Assembly (NCBI GenBank): GCA_963811895.1
Contig: CAWETE010000006.1
Coordinates: forward strand, 260,069-324,068
Origin: DASSUW01 sp963811895
Lineage (GTDB): Bacteria > Actinomycetota > Thermoleophilia > Solirubrobacterales > Solirubrobacteraceae
Direction of reading: 5' to 3'
Length of the DNA stretch: 64,000 nucleotides
Position numbers and translations under genes: made by a program
Shown: positions 43,918-51,557 of the stretch, in pieces
Layout of the letters: each line of letters opens with the position of its first letter
Numbering within the stretch: position 1 is the first letter of the stretch
The notes under the pieces: model-generated
Database searches by the model: none
What the model was told of the DNA's origin: nothing
What the model saw: the letters and a program-made list of their open reading frames with translations, nothing else

Positions 43918-43941
43918 TCCCGATCACTTCCGTCGGACTTT

Positions 43942-43957
43942 GTTAGGCTGCCCTAAC
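43942..43957. promoter_or_regulatory. Operator-like dyad GTTAGG-CTGC-CCTAAC at the rpsD promoter
   Basis: A perfect 6-bp inverted repeat ends at the base before the rpsD ATG and contains TAGGCT (43944-43949), a -10 candidate 8 bases from the ATG. A protein bound here would cover both -10 and start. The TTAGG half-site recalls DtxR-family boxes, but the spacing differs from the classic 19-bp site; a Zur-type role is also possible. It could instead form an RNA hairpin. Confidence 0.5.
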
Positions 43958-44587
43958 ATGGGACGACACACAGGGCCAGTCGAGCGGCTCTCGCGGCGCG
44001 AGGGCGTCGAGCTCGAGCTGAAGGGCATCCGCCGGCTGGTGGGCAAGTCCGGGCTGGAGCGGCGTGGCGCCGTGCCGCCGGGTGAGCACGGCCGCAGCCG
44101 CCGGCGCCCGCCGTCGGTCTTCGCGCAGCAGCTGCGCGCCAAGCAGGTCCTCAAGCGGATCTACGGCGTGCGCGAGCGCCAGTTCCGCCGCTACGTCCGC
44201 GAGGCGCAGCGCTCGCACGACCGCACGGGCGACCGCCTGCTGGGGTTCCTCGAGCGGCGGCTCGACAACGTGCTCTTCCGGCTCGGCTTCGCGACCACGC
44301 GCGCGCAGGCGCGCCAGTTCGTCAGCCACGGCCACGTGCTGGTCGACGGCCGGCGTGTCACCATCCCGTCGTTCCGCGTCAAGCCCGGGCAGGTCGTCTC
44401 GCTCGGCTCGTCGAGCCCCGTGCGGCCGGTGGCCGCCGAGGCGGCCGAGCTGCTCGCGCGCGTCGCGCCGTGGCTGGAGACCGACCCGGACGGGCTGAGC
44501 GGCCGCGTGCTGCGCGACCCCGTGCGCGAGGACATCTACATCCCGATCGACGAGCAGCTCGTCGTCGAGCACTTCAGCCGGCGGTAG
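43958..44587 (+). CDS. rpsD: 30S ribosomal protein S4, cysteine-free form
   Basis: 209 residues. S4 is a primary 16S rRNA-binding protein. The N-terminus aligns without gaps to the zinc-finger S4 type known from Thermus, but its four zinc cysteines (positions 9, 12, 26 and 31) are E, S, R and S here. The S4 RNA-binding domain (LDNVLFRLGFATTRAQARQFVSHGHVLVDG) is normal. It stands alone, away from the rpoA-linked ribosomal operon, with leuD before it and a HAD gene after it. This suggests a second, zinc-independent S4 paralogue rather than the housekeeping copy. Confidence 0.88.
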   Translation: MGRHTGPVERLSRREGVELELKGIRRLVGKSGLERRGAVPPGEHGRSRRRPPSVFAQQLRAKQVLKRIYGVRERQFRRYVREAQRSHDRTGDRLLGFLERRLDNVLFRLGFATTRAQARQFVSHGHVLVDGRRVTIPSFRVKPGQVVSLGSSSPVRPVAAEAAELLARVAPWLETDPDGLSGRVLRDPVREDIYIPIDEQLVVEHFSRR

Positions 44588-44594
44588 CGGCGCG

Positions 44595-45284
44595 ATGACG
44601 GCGTCGCTGGTCGACTTCGAAGCCTTCGACGCGCTGACGTTCGATGTGTACGGCACGCTGATCGACTGGGAGACGGGCATCGCGAGCTGGCTGCGCCCGT
44701 TCAGCGACGCCTCTGACGACGCGCTGCTGGAGTCCTTCGCGCGCCACGAGGCGGAGCTGGAGGCGGGCCCGTACCGCACGTACCGCGAGGTGCTGGCCGA
44801 GGCCCTGCGCGGCGTGGGGCGCGACTTCGGCTTCGAGCCGTCCGACGCGGAGGCCGCCGCCTTCGGGGCCTCGGTCGGCGTCTGGCCGCCGTTCTCCGAC
44901 TCGGTCGCGGCGCTCGCGGCGCTCAAGCAGCGCTTCCGGCTCGGCGTCATCACCAACTGCGACGACGACCTGTTCGCCCTTTCGAACCGGCGCCTCGGGG
45001 TCGAGTTCGACTGGGTGATCACCGCGCAGCAGGCGGGCGGCTACAAGCCGCGGCGCGAGAACTTCGAGTTCGCCTTCGAGCGGATCGACGTCCCTCGCGA
45101 GCGCATCCTGCACGTGGCGCAGAGCCTGTTCCACGACCACGCGCCGGCCAAGGCGCTGGGCATGACGACGGTGTGGATCGACCGCCGGCAGGGCCGCGAG
45201 GGGTTCGGCGCCACGCCGCCCGCCGAGGCCGAGCCGGACCTCGTGCTGCCCGACATGCGGACGTTCGCTCAACTCGCCGCTTGA
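44595..45284 (+). CDS. HAD-superfamily hydrolase (haloacid dehalogenase type II-like)
   Basis: 229 residues. Motif I is FDVYGTLIDWETG with the nucleophile aspartate, motif II is LGVITNCDDD and the lysine and acidic motifs follow in AGGYKPRRENFEFAF and HVAQSLFHDHAPAKALGM. The cap region lies between motifs I and II. The LFHDHAPAKALG segment is typical of the 2-haloacid dehalogenase-like branch, but the physiological substrate is unknown. It starts 7 bases after rpsD and may be cotranscribed with it. Confidence 0.82.
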   Translation: MTASLVDFEAFDALTFDVYGTLIDWETGIASWLRPFSDASDDALLESFARHEAELEAGPYRTYREVLAEALRGVGRDFGFEPSDAEAAAFGASVGVWPPFSDSVAALAALKQRFRLGVITNCDDDLFALSNRRLGVEFDWVITAQQAGGYKPRRENFEFAFERIDVPRERILHVAQSLFHDHAPAKALGMTTVWIDRRQGREGFGATPPAEAEPDLVLPDMRTFAQLAA

Positions 45285-45307
45285 ACGCGCCGATCACTGG
45301 GAGAGCG

Positions 45308-46522
45308 ATGACCGCCCCGACTCAGGACGCTGTGACCGATGTGGTGCTGGCCCGCCAGCCGATCTTCGACGCCGACCTGCGGATCAACGCCTTCGAGCTG
45401 CTGTACAGGGCCGTCGGCGAGCAGGGGCTCCCGCTGGATCCCGCCAAGGCGACCGCGAGCGTCCTCGTCGCCGCGCTGACCGACGTCGGCCTCGAGCGGC
45501 TCGTCGGCAACCAGCGCGCGTTCATCAACGTCAACCGCGAGTTCCTGCTCTCCTTCCGGCCGCTGCCGCTGCCCGCCGACCGGGTGGTGCTCGAGCTGGT
45601 CGAGGACCAGATCATGGACGCCGACCTGATGGACGTGCTCGGCGAGCTCGTGACCGTCGGCTTCACGCTCGCGCTCGACAACTTCAGCTATCGCCCCGAG
45701 TACGAGCCGCTGCTGCGGCTGGCCAAGATCGGCAAGCTCAACGTGCAGGCGCTGACGCCCGAGGAGCTCGCCCAGCACGTGCGCCGCCTGCGCGACTGGG
45801 ACCTGCAGATCATCGCCGAGAAGGTCGAGACCCGCGAGCAGCTCGACTACTGCCGCCAGCTCGGGATCGACGGCTTCCAGGGCTACTTCTTCGCGCGTCC
45901 GGCCGTGATGGCCGAGCGCTCCGCGCCGACCTTCCGGCTCGACGCGCTGGCCAGGCTGATCGAGACCGCCGAGGACGACTTCGACGCGCTCGAGGAGATG
46001 ATCAGCCACGACGCGGGGCTTTCGCACAAGCTCCTGCGGCTGGCCAACTCCGCCCACGTCGCTCCGCGCAGCCGCGTCCGCTCGATCCGCCACGCGCTCT
46101 CGCTGCTCGGCGGGCGAACGGTCCGGCGCTGGACGATGCTGCTCATGCTGGCCGGCGGCCACGGCCAGCCGCACGAGCTGCTGGTGACCGCTCTGGTGCG
46201 CGCGCGGCTGTGCGAGAAGCTCGCCGTCGCCGACCCGGCGGCCGAGGACGACCGCGGCTTCACCGTCGGCCTCTTCTCGATCGCCGACGCGCTCCTGCAC
46301 ACGCCGCTGCCGCAGCTGCTGGACGGTCTGCCGTTCGACGACCGGCTGACCGGCGCCCTGCTCGACCACTCCGGCCCCGAGGGCCGCATCCTCGCCGCCG
46401 CGCTCGCCTACGAGCGCGGCCACTTCGCCGCCGTCGCCGAGTCGCACGACCTGGCCGCCTTCGGCCAGGCGTACTACGACGCCGTGGCCTGGGCGACCGA
46501 GATGGTCGTCGAGCTCCGCTAG
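45308..46522 (+). CDS. EAL-HDOD domain signalling protein (YuxH-like), EAL part degenerate
   Basis: 404 residues. The N-terminal EAL-like domain begins VVLARQPIFDADLRINAFELLYR; the catalytic EAL reads ELL and the metal segment DDFG reads LDNF, so phosphodiesterase activity is doubtful, though KVET and QGYFFARP are kept. The C-terminal HDOD domain spans about residues 205-400 (MISHDAGLSHKLLRLANSAHV). Such proteins usually act as signalling adaptors. The ATG at 45308 follows a purine-rich stretch; an earlier in-frame start would overlap the HAD gene. Its stop shares CTAG with a convergent small gene. Confidence 0.85.
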   Translation: MTAPTQDAVTDVVLARQPIFDADLRINAFELLYRAVGEQGLPLDPAKATASVLVAALTDVGLERLVGNQRAFINVNREFLLSFRPLPLPADRVVLELVEDQIMDADLMDVLGELVTVGFTLALDNFSYRPEYEPLLRLAKIGKLNVQALTPEELAQHVRRLRDWDLQIIAEKVETREQLDYCRQLGIDGFQGYFFARPAVMAERSAPTFRLDALARLIETAEDDFDALEEMISHDAGLSHKLLRLANSAHVAPRSRVRSIRHALSLLGGRTVRRWTMLLMLAGGHGQPHELLVTALVRARLCEKLAVADPAAEDDRGFTVGLFSIADALLHTPLPQLLDGLPFDDRLTGALLDHSGPEGRILAAALAYERGHFAAVAESHDLAAFGQAYYDAVAWATEMVVELR

Positions 46523-46692
46523 GCGGCCTGGATGCGCCCGGCTGCGCGCAGCCGGTGGACGACCTGCGAGGCGCGCAGGTCGACGGCGGCGAGCCGGCCG
46601 GCCAGCTGCTCACAGCGGCGCTCGGCTTCGTCGATCGCGCGGCGCAGCTCGTACTCGAGGTACTCGAAGGTCTCGTGGCGTTCCGTGGGCAT
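46519..46692 (-). CDS. Small helical protein (57 residues), unknown function
   Basis: Begins MPTERHETFEYLEYELRRAI and continues with DEAERRCEQLAGRLAAVDLR, a strongly charged helical or coiled-coil pattern, ending AAGRIQAA. Its stop shares CTAG with the EAL-HDOD gene on the other strand. It has no recognised family. The regular heptad-like composition and the tidy convergent stop make it more credible than a chance frame. Confidence 0.5.
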   Translation of the reverse strand: MPTERHETFEYLEYELRRAIDEAERRCEQLAGRLAAVDLRASQVVHRLRAAGRIQAA

Positions 46693-46719
46693 GGGGGTGT
46701 ATCGGCACGAACGGCGTCG

Positions 46720-49437
46720 CTAGCGAGCGGCCATGATCCGCGCCAGCTCGGCCCGGCGCTTGACGCCGAGCTTGCGGAACACGCTGCGCAGATGGTGCTC
46801 GACCGTCTTGGCGCTCACGAACAGCGCCGCGGCCGCCTCGCGGTTGGTGAGGCCCTGGGCGACGAGCTGGGCGACCCGCAGCTCGTGTGCGGTCAGCTCG
46901 GCGCCGTCGGTGGCGGCGGCGCGGGTGACGGCGCCGGCCGCGCGCAGCTCGCGGCGGGCGCGCTCGGCGAAGGGCAGCGCGTCGATCCGCTCGAAGCCCT
47001 CGAGCGCGGCGCGCAGCGGCTCGCGCGCCTCCTCGCGGCGGTCGGCCGCGCGCAGGAACTCGCCGTAGGCGAGCTGCGTGCGGGCGAGCTCGAACGGCGC
47101 CGGCCCGGGCAGGACGAGCGCGGCGCGGAAGCGGGACTCGTCGTCCGAGGTCATGCCGCGCAGGCGCTCGAGGACCGCGGGGGCGACACGGTGGCCGTCG
47201 ATCGTGCGTGCGTAGTGCTCGACGAGCGCGGCCGCGTCGTCGCGACGGCCGGCGCGTAGGTAGGCGTCGACCAGGTGCGGCGCCCACACGACGTTGCCGG
47301 GCAGCGCCTCGTCGCGGACCGCCTCGAGCCGCTCGACCGCCTCCTCGACGCGGCCGGTCGCGAGCGCGAGCAGCCCGAGCGCCTGGCGGGCGTAGATGGC
47401 GGGCAGCGGCACGTTGCGCCGCTCGCCGAGCTCGATGGCCCGCTCGGCCGCCTCGACGGCGGCGGTCTCGTCGCCGTGCCAGCCGTGGACCCCGGCGAGC
47501 ATCCCGAGCGCGATGACCAGCGCCGGGTCCTGGCCGGTCTGCTCGGCGAGCGCGACCGCCTCCTCGGCGTCGGCGAGCGCCCGGTGGTAGCGGCCGAGCG
47601 ACAGATTGCCGTGCGCGCGGGCGGCGAGCGGGTAGGGGAGGGCGCCGACCGACGACGACTCGCGCCCGGCGGTGACCAGGCGGTCGAGCATCTGCACGCC
47701 GCGCTCGTACTCCTCGATCCACAGCCAGCCGTGCGCGGCCAGCGCCACGATCTCGGGCGCCAGCGAGAGCGCCAGCCCGAGGTCGCCGAGCCGGCGCTCG
47801 CCCTCCTCGAGCAGGCGGCGCCCGGTCGCCACGTCCGGCACCGCCATGCGCGCCGCCCCGGCCGACAGCATGGCCAGCGCGGACAGCAGCTCGGCGTCGC
47901 CGGCCAGCTCGCGCGCCCGCTCGGCGTCGGCGAGCCAGCCGCGGTGGTCGCGCAGCGCCATCGCCCCGAGCGAGGAGAGGAGCAGCAGCATCGCCGCGGC
48001 GGGCGGCGACTCGGCCTGCAGCCGCCGCGCCTGCGCGCGCAGCAGCTCGCGCGCCTCCTCGGTGCGGCCGGTGCGCAGCGCGAGCTGGGCGCGCAGCGTC
48101 CGCAGCTCGGTGGCCACCGCGGTGACGTCGGAGCCCTCGGCGATGGCGAGCACGCGCTCGGCCTGCTCGAGCCGGGCTAGGCCGACGTCCGGATGACCGG
48201 CAGGCAGCAGGTCGCGCGCCGCCTCGACCAGCCGGCGCGCGCGGTCGAGCGGCTCGGGCGACAGCTCGGCGGCGCGCAGGTGCGCGTGAGCGGCGGGCCC
48301 GAAGCCGGTGCGGGCCCGCGCCGAGCGGGCGGCCGCCTCGAGCGCCGCGGCGGTCTCCTCGTTCGGCCGCGTCGCGCCGGCGGCGAGCTGCCAGGCGCGC
48401 TGGGGGTCGTCCTCCGGCAGGGCGCGGGCGACGGCGCGGTGGGCGTCGCGGCGGGCGACGGCCGTGGCGCCGTGGTAGGCGGCGGCGCGCAGCAGCGGAT
48501 GGCGGAAGGCGACCTCGCCGGGCGCGAGCGTGACGATCCCGGCGCTCTCCGCGCTCTCGAGCGCCGACACGTCGAGGCCCGCCTCGGCCAGCGCGCCGAG
48601 CACGACGTCGCCGCGGCGCGCCTCGGCGGCGGCGGCGACCAGCAGCGCGCGGCGCGTGTCCTCGCCGAGCCCGTCGAGCCGGCGGGCGAGCACGCGCTCG
48701 AGCGTCGAGCCGGGCGGCAGCGGCCCCTCGACCGGGGCGCGGCCCTCGAGCTCGTCGCGGCCGAGCAGCGCGGGGATCTCGAGCAGCGCGAGCGGGTTGC
48801 CGCCGGCCGTGGCGAGCACGCGGCTCGCGACGAGGTCGGCGACGGGGTGGTCGCGGCCGGCCTGCAGCAGCTCGAGCGCGCGGTCGGAGTCCAGCGGCCC
48901 GACCTCCAGCGTCTCGATCCCCGGCGCGGCATCGCGCTCGGGTCGCTGGGCGGCCAGGATGGCGACGCCGTCGGCGCCGAGCCGCCGGGCAGCGAACCGC
49001 AGCGCCTCGAGCGACGGCTCGTCGAGCCACTGCAGGTCGTCGATCACGCACAGCACCGGCTGCTCCTCGGCCGCCAGCGAGAGCAGCCCCAGCAGCGCCG
49101 CGCCGATGGCCAGCCGCGCCTGTGGCGCCGCCGGCTCGAGCTCCAGCGCGCCGGCGAGCGCGGCCGCCTGAGCGGCCGGCAGCCGCTCGCGCAGGGCGAG
49201 CACCGGCTCGCACAGCTCGGCCAGGCCGGCGAACGGCAGCTCCGCCTCGCCCTCCAGGCCGCGCGTGCGCAGCACGATCATGCCGTCCGCGCTCTCGATC
49301 GCAGCGCGCAGGAGCGCCGTCTTGCCGATCCCGGGCTGCCCGCGCAGGACCAGCACGTCGCTGCCGCCCCCGCGGGCGGTTTCCAGCGCGCGCTCGACGC
49401 GCCTGAGCTCCACCTCGCGACCGATCAGCACCAGCAC
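46720..49437 (-). CDS. Large ATP-dependent LuxR-family regulator (LAL/MalT-like)
   Basis: 905 residues. An N-terminal AAA/STAND ATPase has Walker A RGQPGIGKTALLRA near residue 35 and Walker B VLCVIDDLQWLDE. A long middle of about 500 residues consists of TPR-like helical repeats, and the C-terminal LuxR helix-turn-helix (ELTAHELRVAQLVAQGLTN, SAKTVEHHLRSVFRKLGVK) lies at about 845-900. The GTG at 49437 starts directly before GREVELRRVE, the usual first motif. LAL regulators respond to unknown inducers and are common in actinobacteria. The start is 15 bases from a divergent membrane-protein gene. Confidence 0.9.
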   Translation of the reverse strand: MLVLIGREVELRRVERALETARGGGSDVLVLRGQPGIGKTALLRAAIESADGMIVLRTRGLEGEAELPFAGLAELCEPVLALRERLPAAQAAALAGALELEPAAPQARLAIGAALLGLLSLAAEEQPVLCVIDDLQWLDEPSLEALRFAARRLGADGVAILAAQRPERDAAPGIETLEVGPLDSDRALELLQAGRDHPVADLVASRVLATAGGNPLALLEIPALLGRDELEGRAPVEGPLPPGSTLERVLARRLDGLGEDTRRALLVAAAAEARRGDVVLGALAEAGLDVSALESAESAGIVTLAPGEVAFRHPLLRAAAYHGATAVARRDAHRAVARALPEDDPQRAWQLAAGATRPNEETAAALEAAARSARARTGFGPAAHAHLRAAELSPEPLDRARRLVEAARDLLPAGHPDVGLARLEQAERVLAIAEGSDVTAVATELRTLRAQLALRTGRTEEARELLRAQARRLQAESPPAAAMLLLLSSLGAMALRDHRGWLADAERARELAGDAELLSALAMLSAGAARMAVPDVATGRRLLEEGERRLGDLGLALSLAPEIVALAAHGWLWIEEYERGVQMLDRLVTAGRESSSVGALPYPLAARAHGNLSLGRYHRALADAEEAVALAEQTGQDPALVIALGMLAGVHGWHGDETAAVEAAERAIELGERRNVPLPAIYARQALGLLALATGRVEEAVERLEAVRDEALPGNVVWAPHLVDAYLRAGRRDDAAALVEHYARTIDGHRVAPAVLERLRGMTSDDESRFRAALVLPGPAPFELARTQLAYGEFLRAADRREEAREPLRAALEGFERIDALPFAERARRELRAAGAVTRAAATDGAELTAHELRVAQLVAQGLTNREAAAALFVSAKTVEHHLRSVFRKLGVKRRAELARIMAAR

Positions 49438-49452
49438 GTCAACCTATCGTTC

Positions 49453-49962
49453 GTGTCACTGGCCACGCCCATCGTCCTGGCAGACGGGCTGGACGTCACC
49501 TTCTATTCCACTGTGGACGACGTCTGGCTGGACGTCGAGCCGTTCTTCGTGGAGGAGGACTACCGGCTCTACGACGCCGGTGGCCGCCGCCTCGAGCTGG
49601 TCCCCGACTACTCGGTCCGCCCGCTCGAGGACACGCCGACGGGCGCCGAGGAGCTCGCCGGCCTGCTGCGCATCTGGCTGCCCCTCGTCGGCGTCGACGT
49701 CCCCGATCTCGACCGCCGCGGCCTCCCGGAGCTGCTCGACCTCGCCGTCGTCTTCGGAGCCGCGATCCGCGCCTCCGTGGCCGGCACCGGCGAGCCCGTC
49801 CTGAAGGTCCTGCTGGCCATCGCCGGCGTCGGAGCCGTGGCGGCCCTGCTCATCGCCGCCGTGCAGGTCTGGCGCGAGCGGCGCTGGTGGCCGCGGGTCG
49901 CCCTCCATATCGTCCTCGTCGCTGTGGCCACGGTCGCCGCGCTGATCGCCGGGGACCAATAA
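49453..49962 (+). CDS. Hypothetical protein with two C-terminal membrane segments
   Basis: 169 residues. An acidic soluble part (DVTFYSTVDDVWLDVEPFF, EEDYRLYDAGGRRLELVPDYSV) precedes two hydrophobic segments at about 117-138 and 150-166. No family is recognised. The GTG at 49453 is the nearest in-frame start after the divergent LuxR-type gene. TATCGT lies 3 bases upstream, too close for a standard leaderless promoter, so the start could be slightly later. Confidence 0.6.
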   Translation: MSLATPIVLADGLDVTFYSTVDDVWLDVEPFFVEEDYRLYDAGGRRLELVPDYSVRPLEDTPTGAEELAGLLRIWLPLVGVDVPDLDRRGLPELLDLAVVFGAAIRASVAGTGEPVLKVLLAIAGVGAVAALLIAAVQVWRERRWWPRVALHIVLVAVATVAALIAGDQ

Positions 49963-49965
49963 GCT
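49960..49965 (+). promoter_or_regulatory. Candidate -10 element (TAAGCT)
   Basis: TAAGCT overlaps the stop codon of the gene before it and ends 7 bases before the ATG at 49973, fitting a leaderless transcript. Confidence 0.35.
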
Positions 49966-49972
49966 CGACGGC

Positions 49973-50284
49973 ATGCGGTCGTTTCACGAAGGCCAGCTCG
50001 TCACGCTCGTCGGGGACGGTGAGCCGTTGGACGGCATCGTCGTGCACGTTCCGAGCCTGGTGAAGGTCGAGGTCGCGGTGCCCGACACCGGCGACGCACC
50101 GGTGTTCCGCACCGTTCACCCGAAGCTCCTGCGGGAGCGGGCCGAGCCCGGCGACCAGGACGACGCGCTGCGCCGGCTGATCCGGCGCACGGCGTCCGGG
50201 GGCCGCGGCGGCCCACGCTCCGGAGCCGGATCAGCGCGTCGTGGTCACTCGCAACCGTCGGGTCACCGCACCACCGGCAAGTAG
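49973..50284 (+). CDS. Small hypothetical protein, SH3-like beta-rich
   Basis: 103 residues. Residues 1-55 alternate hydrophobic and polar positions (GQLVTLVGDGEPLDGIVVHVPSLVKVEVAV), suggesting a small beta-barrel; the tail is basic and glycine-rich and probably unstructured. No known family is recognised. Its end overlaps the convergent VOC gene by 22 bases. Confidence 0.55.
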   Translation: MRSFHEGQLVTLVGDGEPLDGIVVHVPSLVKVEVAVPDTGDAPVFRTVHPKLLRERAEPGDQDDALRRLIRRTASGGRGGPRSGAGSARRGHSQPSGHRTTGK

Positions 50285-50649
50285 CTGAGGAACTCGAGCA
50301 GCGAGCCGTCGGGGTCGCGGAAGTAGACGCTCGTGCCCTCGCCGCGGGCGCCGGACCGCGCGACAGGGCCGAGCTCGACCGCGACCCCGTGGCGCTCGAG
50401 GTGCTCGACAGCGCTCTCGATCGGCCCGTCCCAGCGGAAGCAGTGGTGGCTGTTGCCCGGGCGCACGGGCTCGCGCGGCCGCGGCCCGCCGCCCGTGCCC
50501 GGCCCGTGCACGCTGAGCTGCTGGTCGCCGAACCGGTACGCCCAGCCGGCGCCGCGCGGGACGAGCTCGGCGCCGAGCACGCCGGCGTAGAACGCGTTCG
50601 AGCGCTCCCAGTCCGAGACCGCGATGACCGAGTGGTCGAGCTCGCCTAG
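50263..50649 (-). CDS. VOC/glyoxalase-like protein with no clear start codon
   Basis: About 125 residues. The core LDHSVIAVSDWERSNAFYAGVLGAE and the end SVYFRDPDGSLLEFLSY mark a VOC (glyoxalase/bleomycin-resistance/dioxygenase) fold with metal-site histidine and glutamate. No ATG, GTG or TTG precedes the conserved start in frame; the frame continues back into the protease gene. The coordinate given begins at CTA in the CTAG holding the protease stop. A start further back in overlap, a rare start codon or a missing base are all possible. Confidence 0.65.
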   Translation of the reverse strand, partial: LGELDHSVIAVSDWERSNAFYAGVLGAELVPRGAGWAYRFGDQQLSVHGPGTGGGPRPREPVRPGNSHHCFRWDGPIESAVEHLERHGVAVELGPVARSGARGEGTSVYFRDPDGSLLEFLSYLPVVR

Positions 50650-51470
50650 ACCGATATCCCGTACGCCTCCGTGAACGCGTCCTTGGCGTAGGCCAGCGAG
50701 GCGTAGGCGAAGCCCTTGTCGCCCCAGCCCGTACCCCAGCTGTTGCGGACGATGAAGCGATCCGCGGTGTAGCCGACGAGCGCCACGGCGTGGCCGCCGC
50801 GCCTCGTCCTGGGCTGGTAGAGGTCGAGGTTGCCGGCGTTGACGTCGGCGTCGTCCCAGGTGCGGTCGACGTCGAGCCGCGTGAGGATCGGGCCGCTGCT
50901 CGCGAGCCAGCGCTTCCACGCGTCGAGCGAGCCGCCGTGGCTGAGGGAGAGATTGAAGTAGGACCGGATCTTCATCTGCGCGGCGAGCGCGTAGAAGGTC
51001 GCGGTGTCGCCGGGATACAGGCCGCCGGAGAAGGGCAGGACGTTCTCCTTCACCGCGCCGTACTTGCGCGCCACGTCGAGCGCGGACTTCAGGCTGGTCC
51101 CCGAGTTCTCGATGAACGTGGACGGCGAGCTCGCGAACTCGTCGGTCTCCTTCGAGGCCATCCAGATGAAGCGCTTGGACATCGTCTCCGTGTTCCTGAT
51201 GCGGCCGGACTTGACGAAGTGCCAGCGGAGCAGCGCGTCGGCGGTCGCCCAGCCGACGCACGACCCGGTCGACCCCTGGTCGCCGATCTTCCACCAGGTC
51301 TCGCGCAGGTCCTTGGACTTGGGGGCGGGAGCTGCGGCGGGCGCGCGCAGGAGGCCGGCGGCGGTGGCCTGCTGGAGCTGCCAGTCGCGCTGGGTGTCGC
51401 GTGACGGGTCGACGTTGAGGACCCGCTTGACCTTCTTGGGGCGCCGCTTCGCGCGTTTCGCTTGGGGCAT
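50646..51470 (-). CDS. Papain-family cysteine protease without a signal peptide
   Basis: 274 residues with a full C1-type active site: DQGSTGSCVGWATADAL (Cys), GGHAVALVGY (His) and IVRNSWGTGWGDKGFAYAS (Asn). The N-terminus is highly basic (MPQAKRAKRRPKKVKR) and then proline/alanine-rich, with no export signal, so it may be cytosolic or nucleic-acid-bound. A pro-region of normal size is absent. Bacterial papain-like enzymes are uncommon and mostly secreted. It neighbours the VOC gene and membrane genes with no obvious link. Confidence 0.82.
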   Translation of the reverse strand: MPQAKRAKRRPKKVKRVLNVDPSRDTQRDWQLQQATAAGLLRAPAAAPAPKSKDLRETWWKIGDQGSTGSCVGWATADALLRWHFVKSGRIRNTETMSKRFIWMASKETDEFASSPSTFIENSGTSLKSALDVARKYGAVKENVLPFSGGLYPGDTATFYALAAQMKIRSYFNLSLSHGGSLDAWKRWLASSGPILTRLDVDRTWDDADVNAGNLDLYQPRTRRGGHAVALVGYTADRFIVRNSWGTGWGDKGFAYASLAYAKDAFTEAYGISV

Positions 51471-51557
51471 GGCCCGACCCTAAGAGGGGCAGGCACGCAT
51501 CGTCAACGCATGCGCGCCCCATTGCCCGGCCGTATGCGCGCCCACGAGTCTCCGAGG

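Noticed and set aside
43942..43957. The rpsD dyad as a plain leuD terminator.
   Set aside because: The stem is only 6 bp, has no T-run and abuts the rpsD start codon over a good -10, so an operator fits better, though termination is not excluded.
46610..49213. 867-residue minus-strand frame overlapping the LuxR-type regulator.
   Set aside because: Almost pure arginine/alanine/glycine composition; the overlapping frame holds all LuxR and ATPase motifs.
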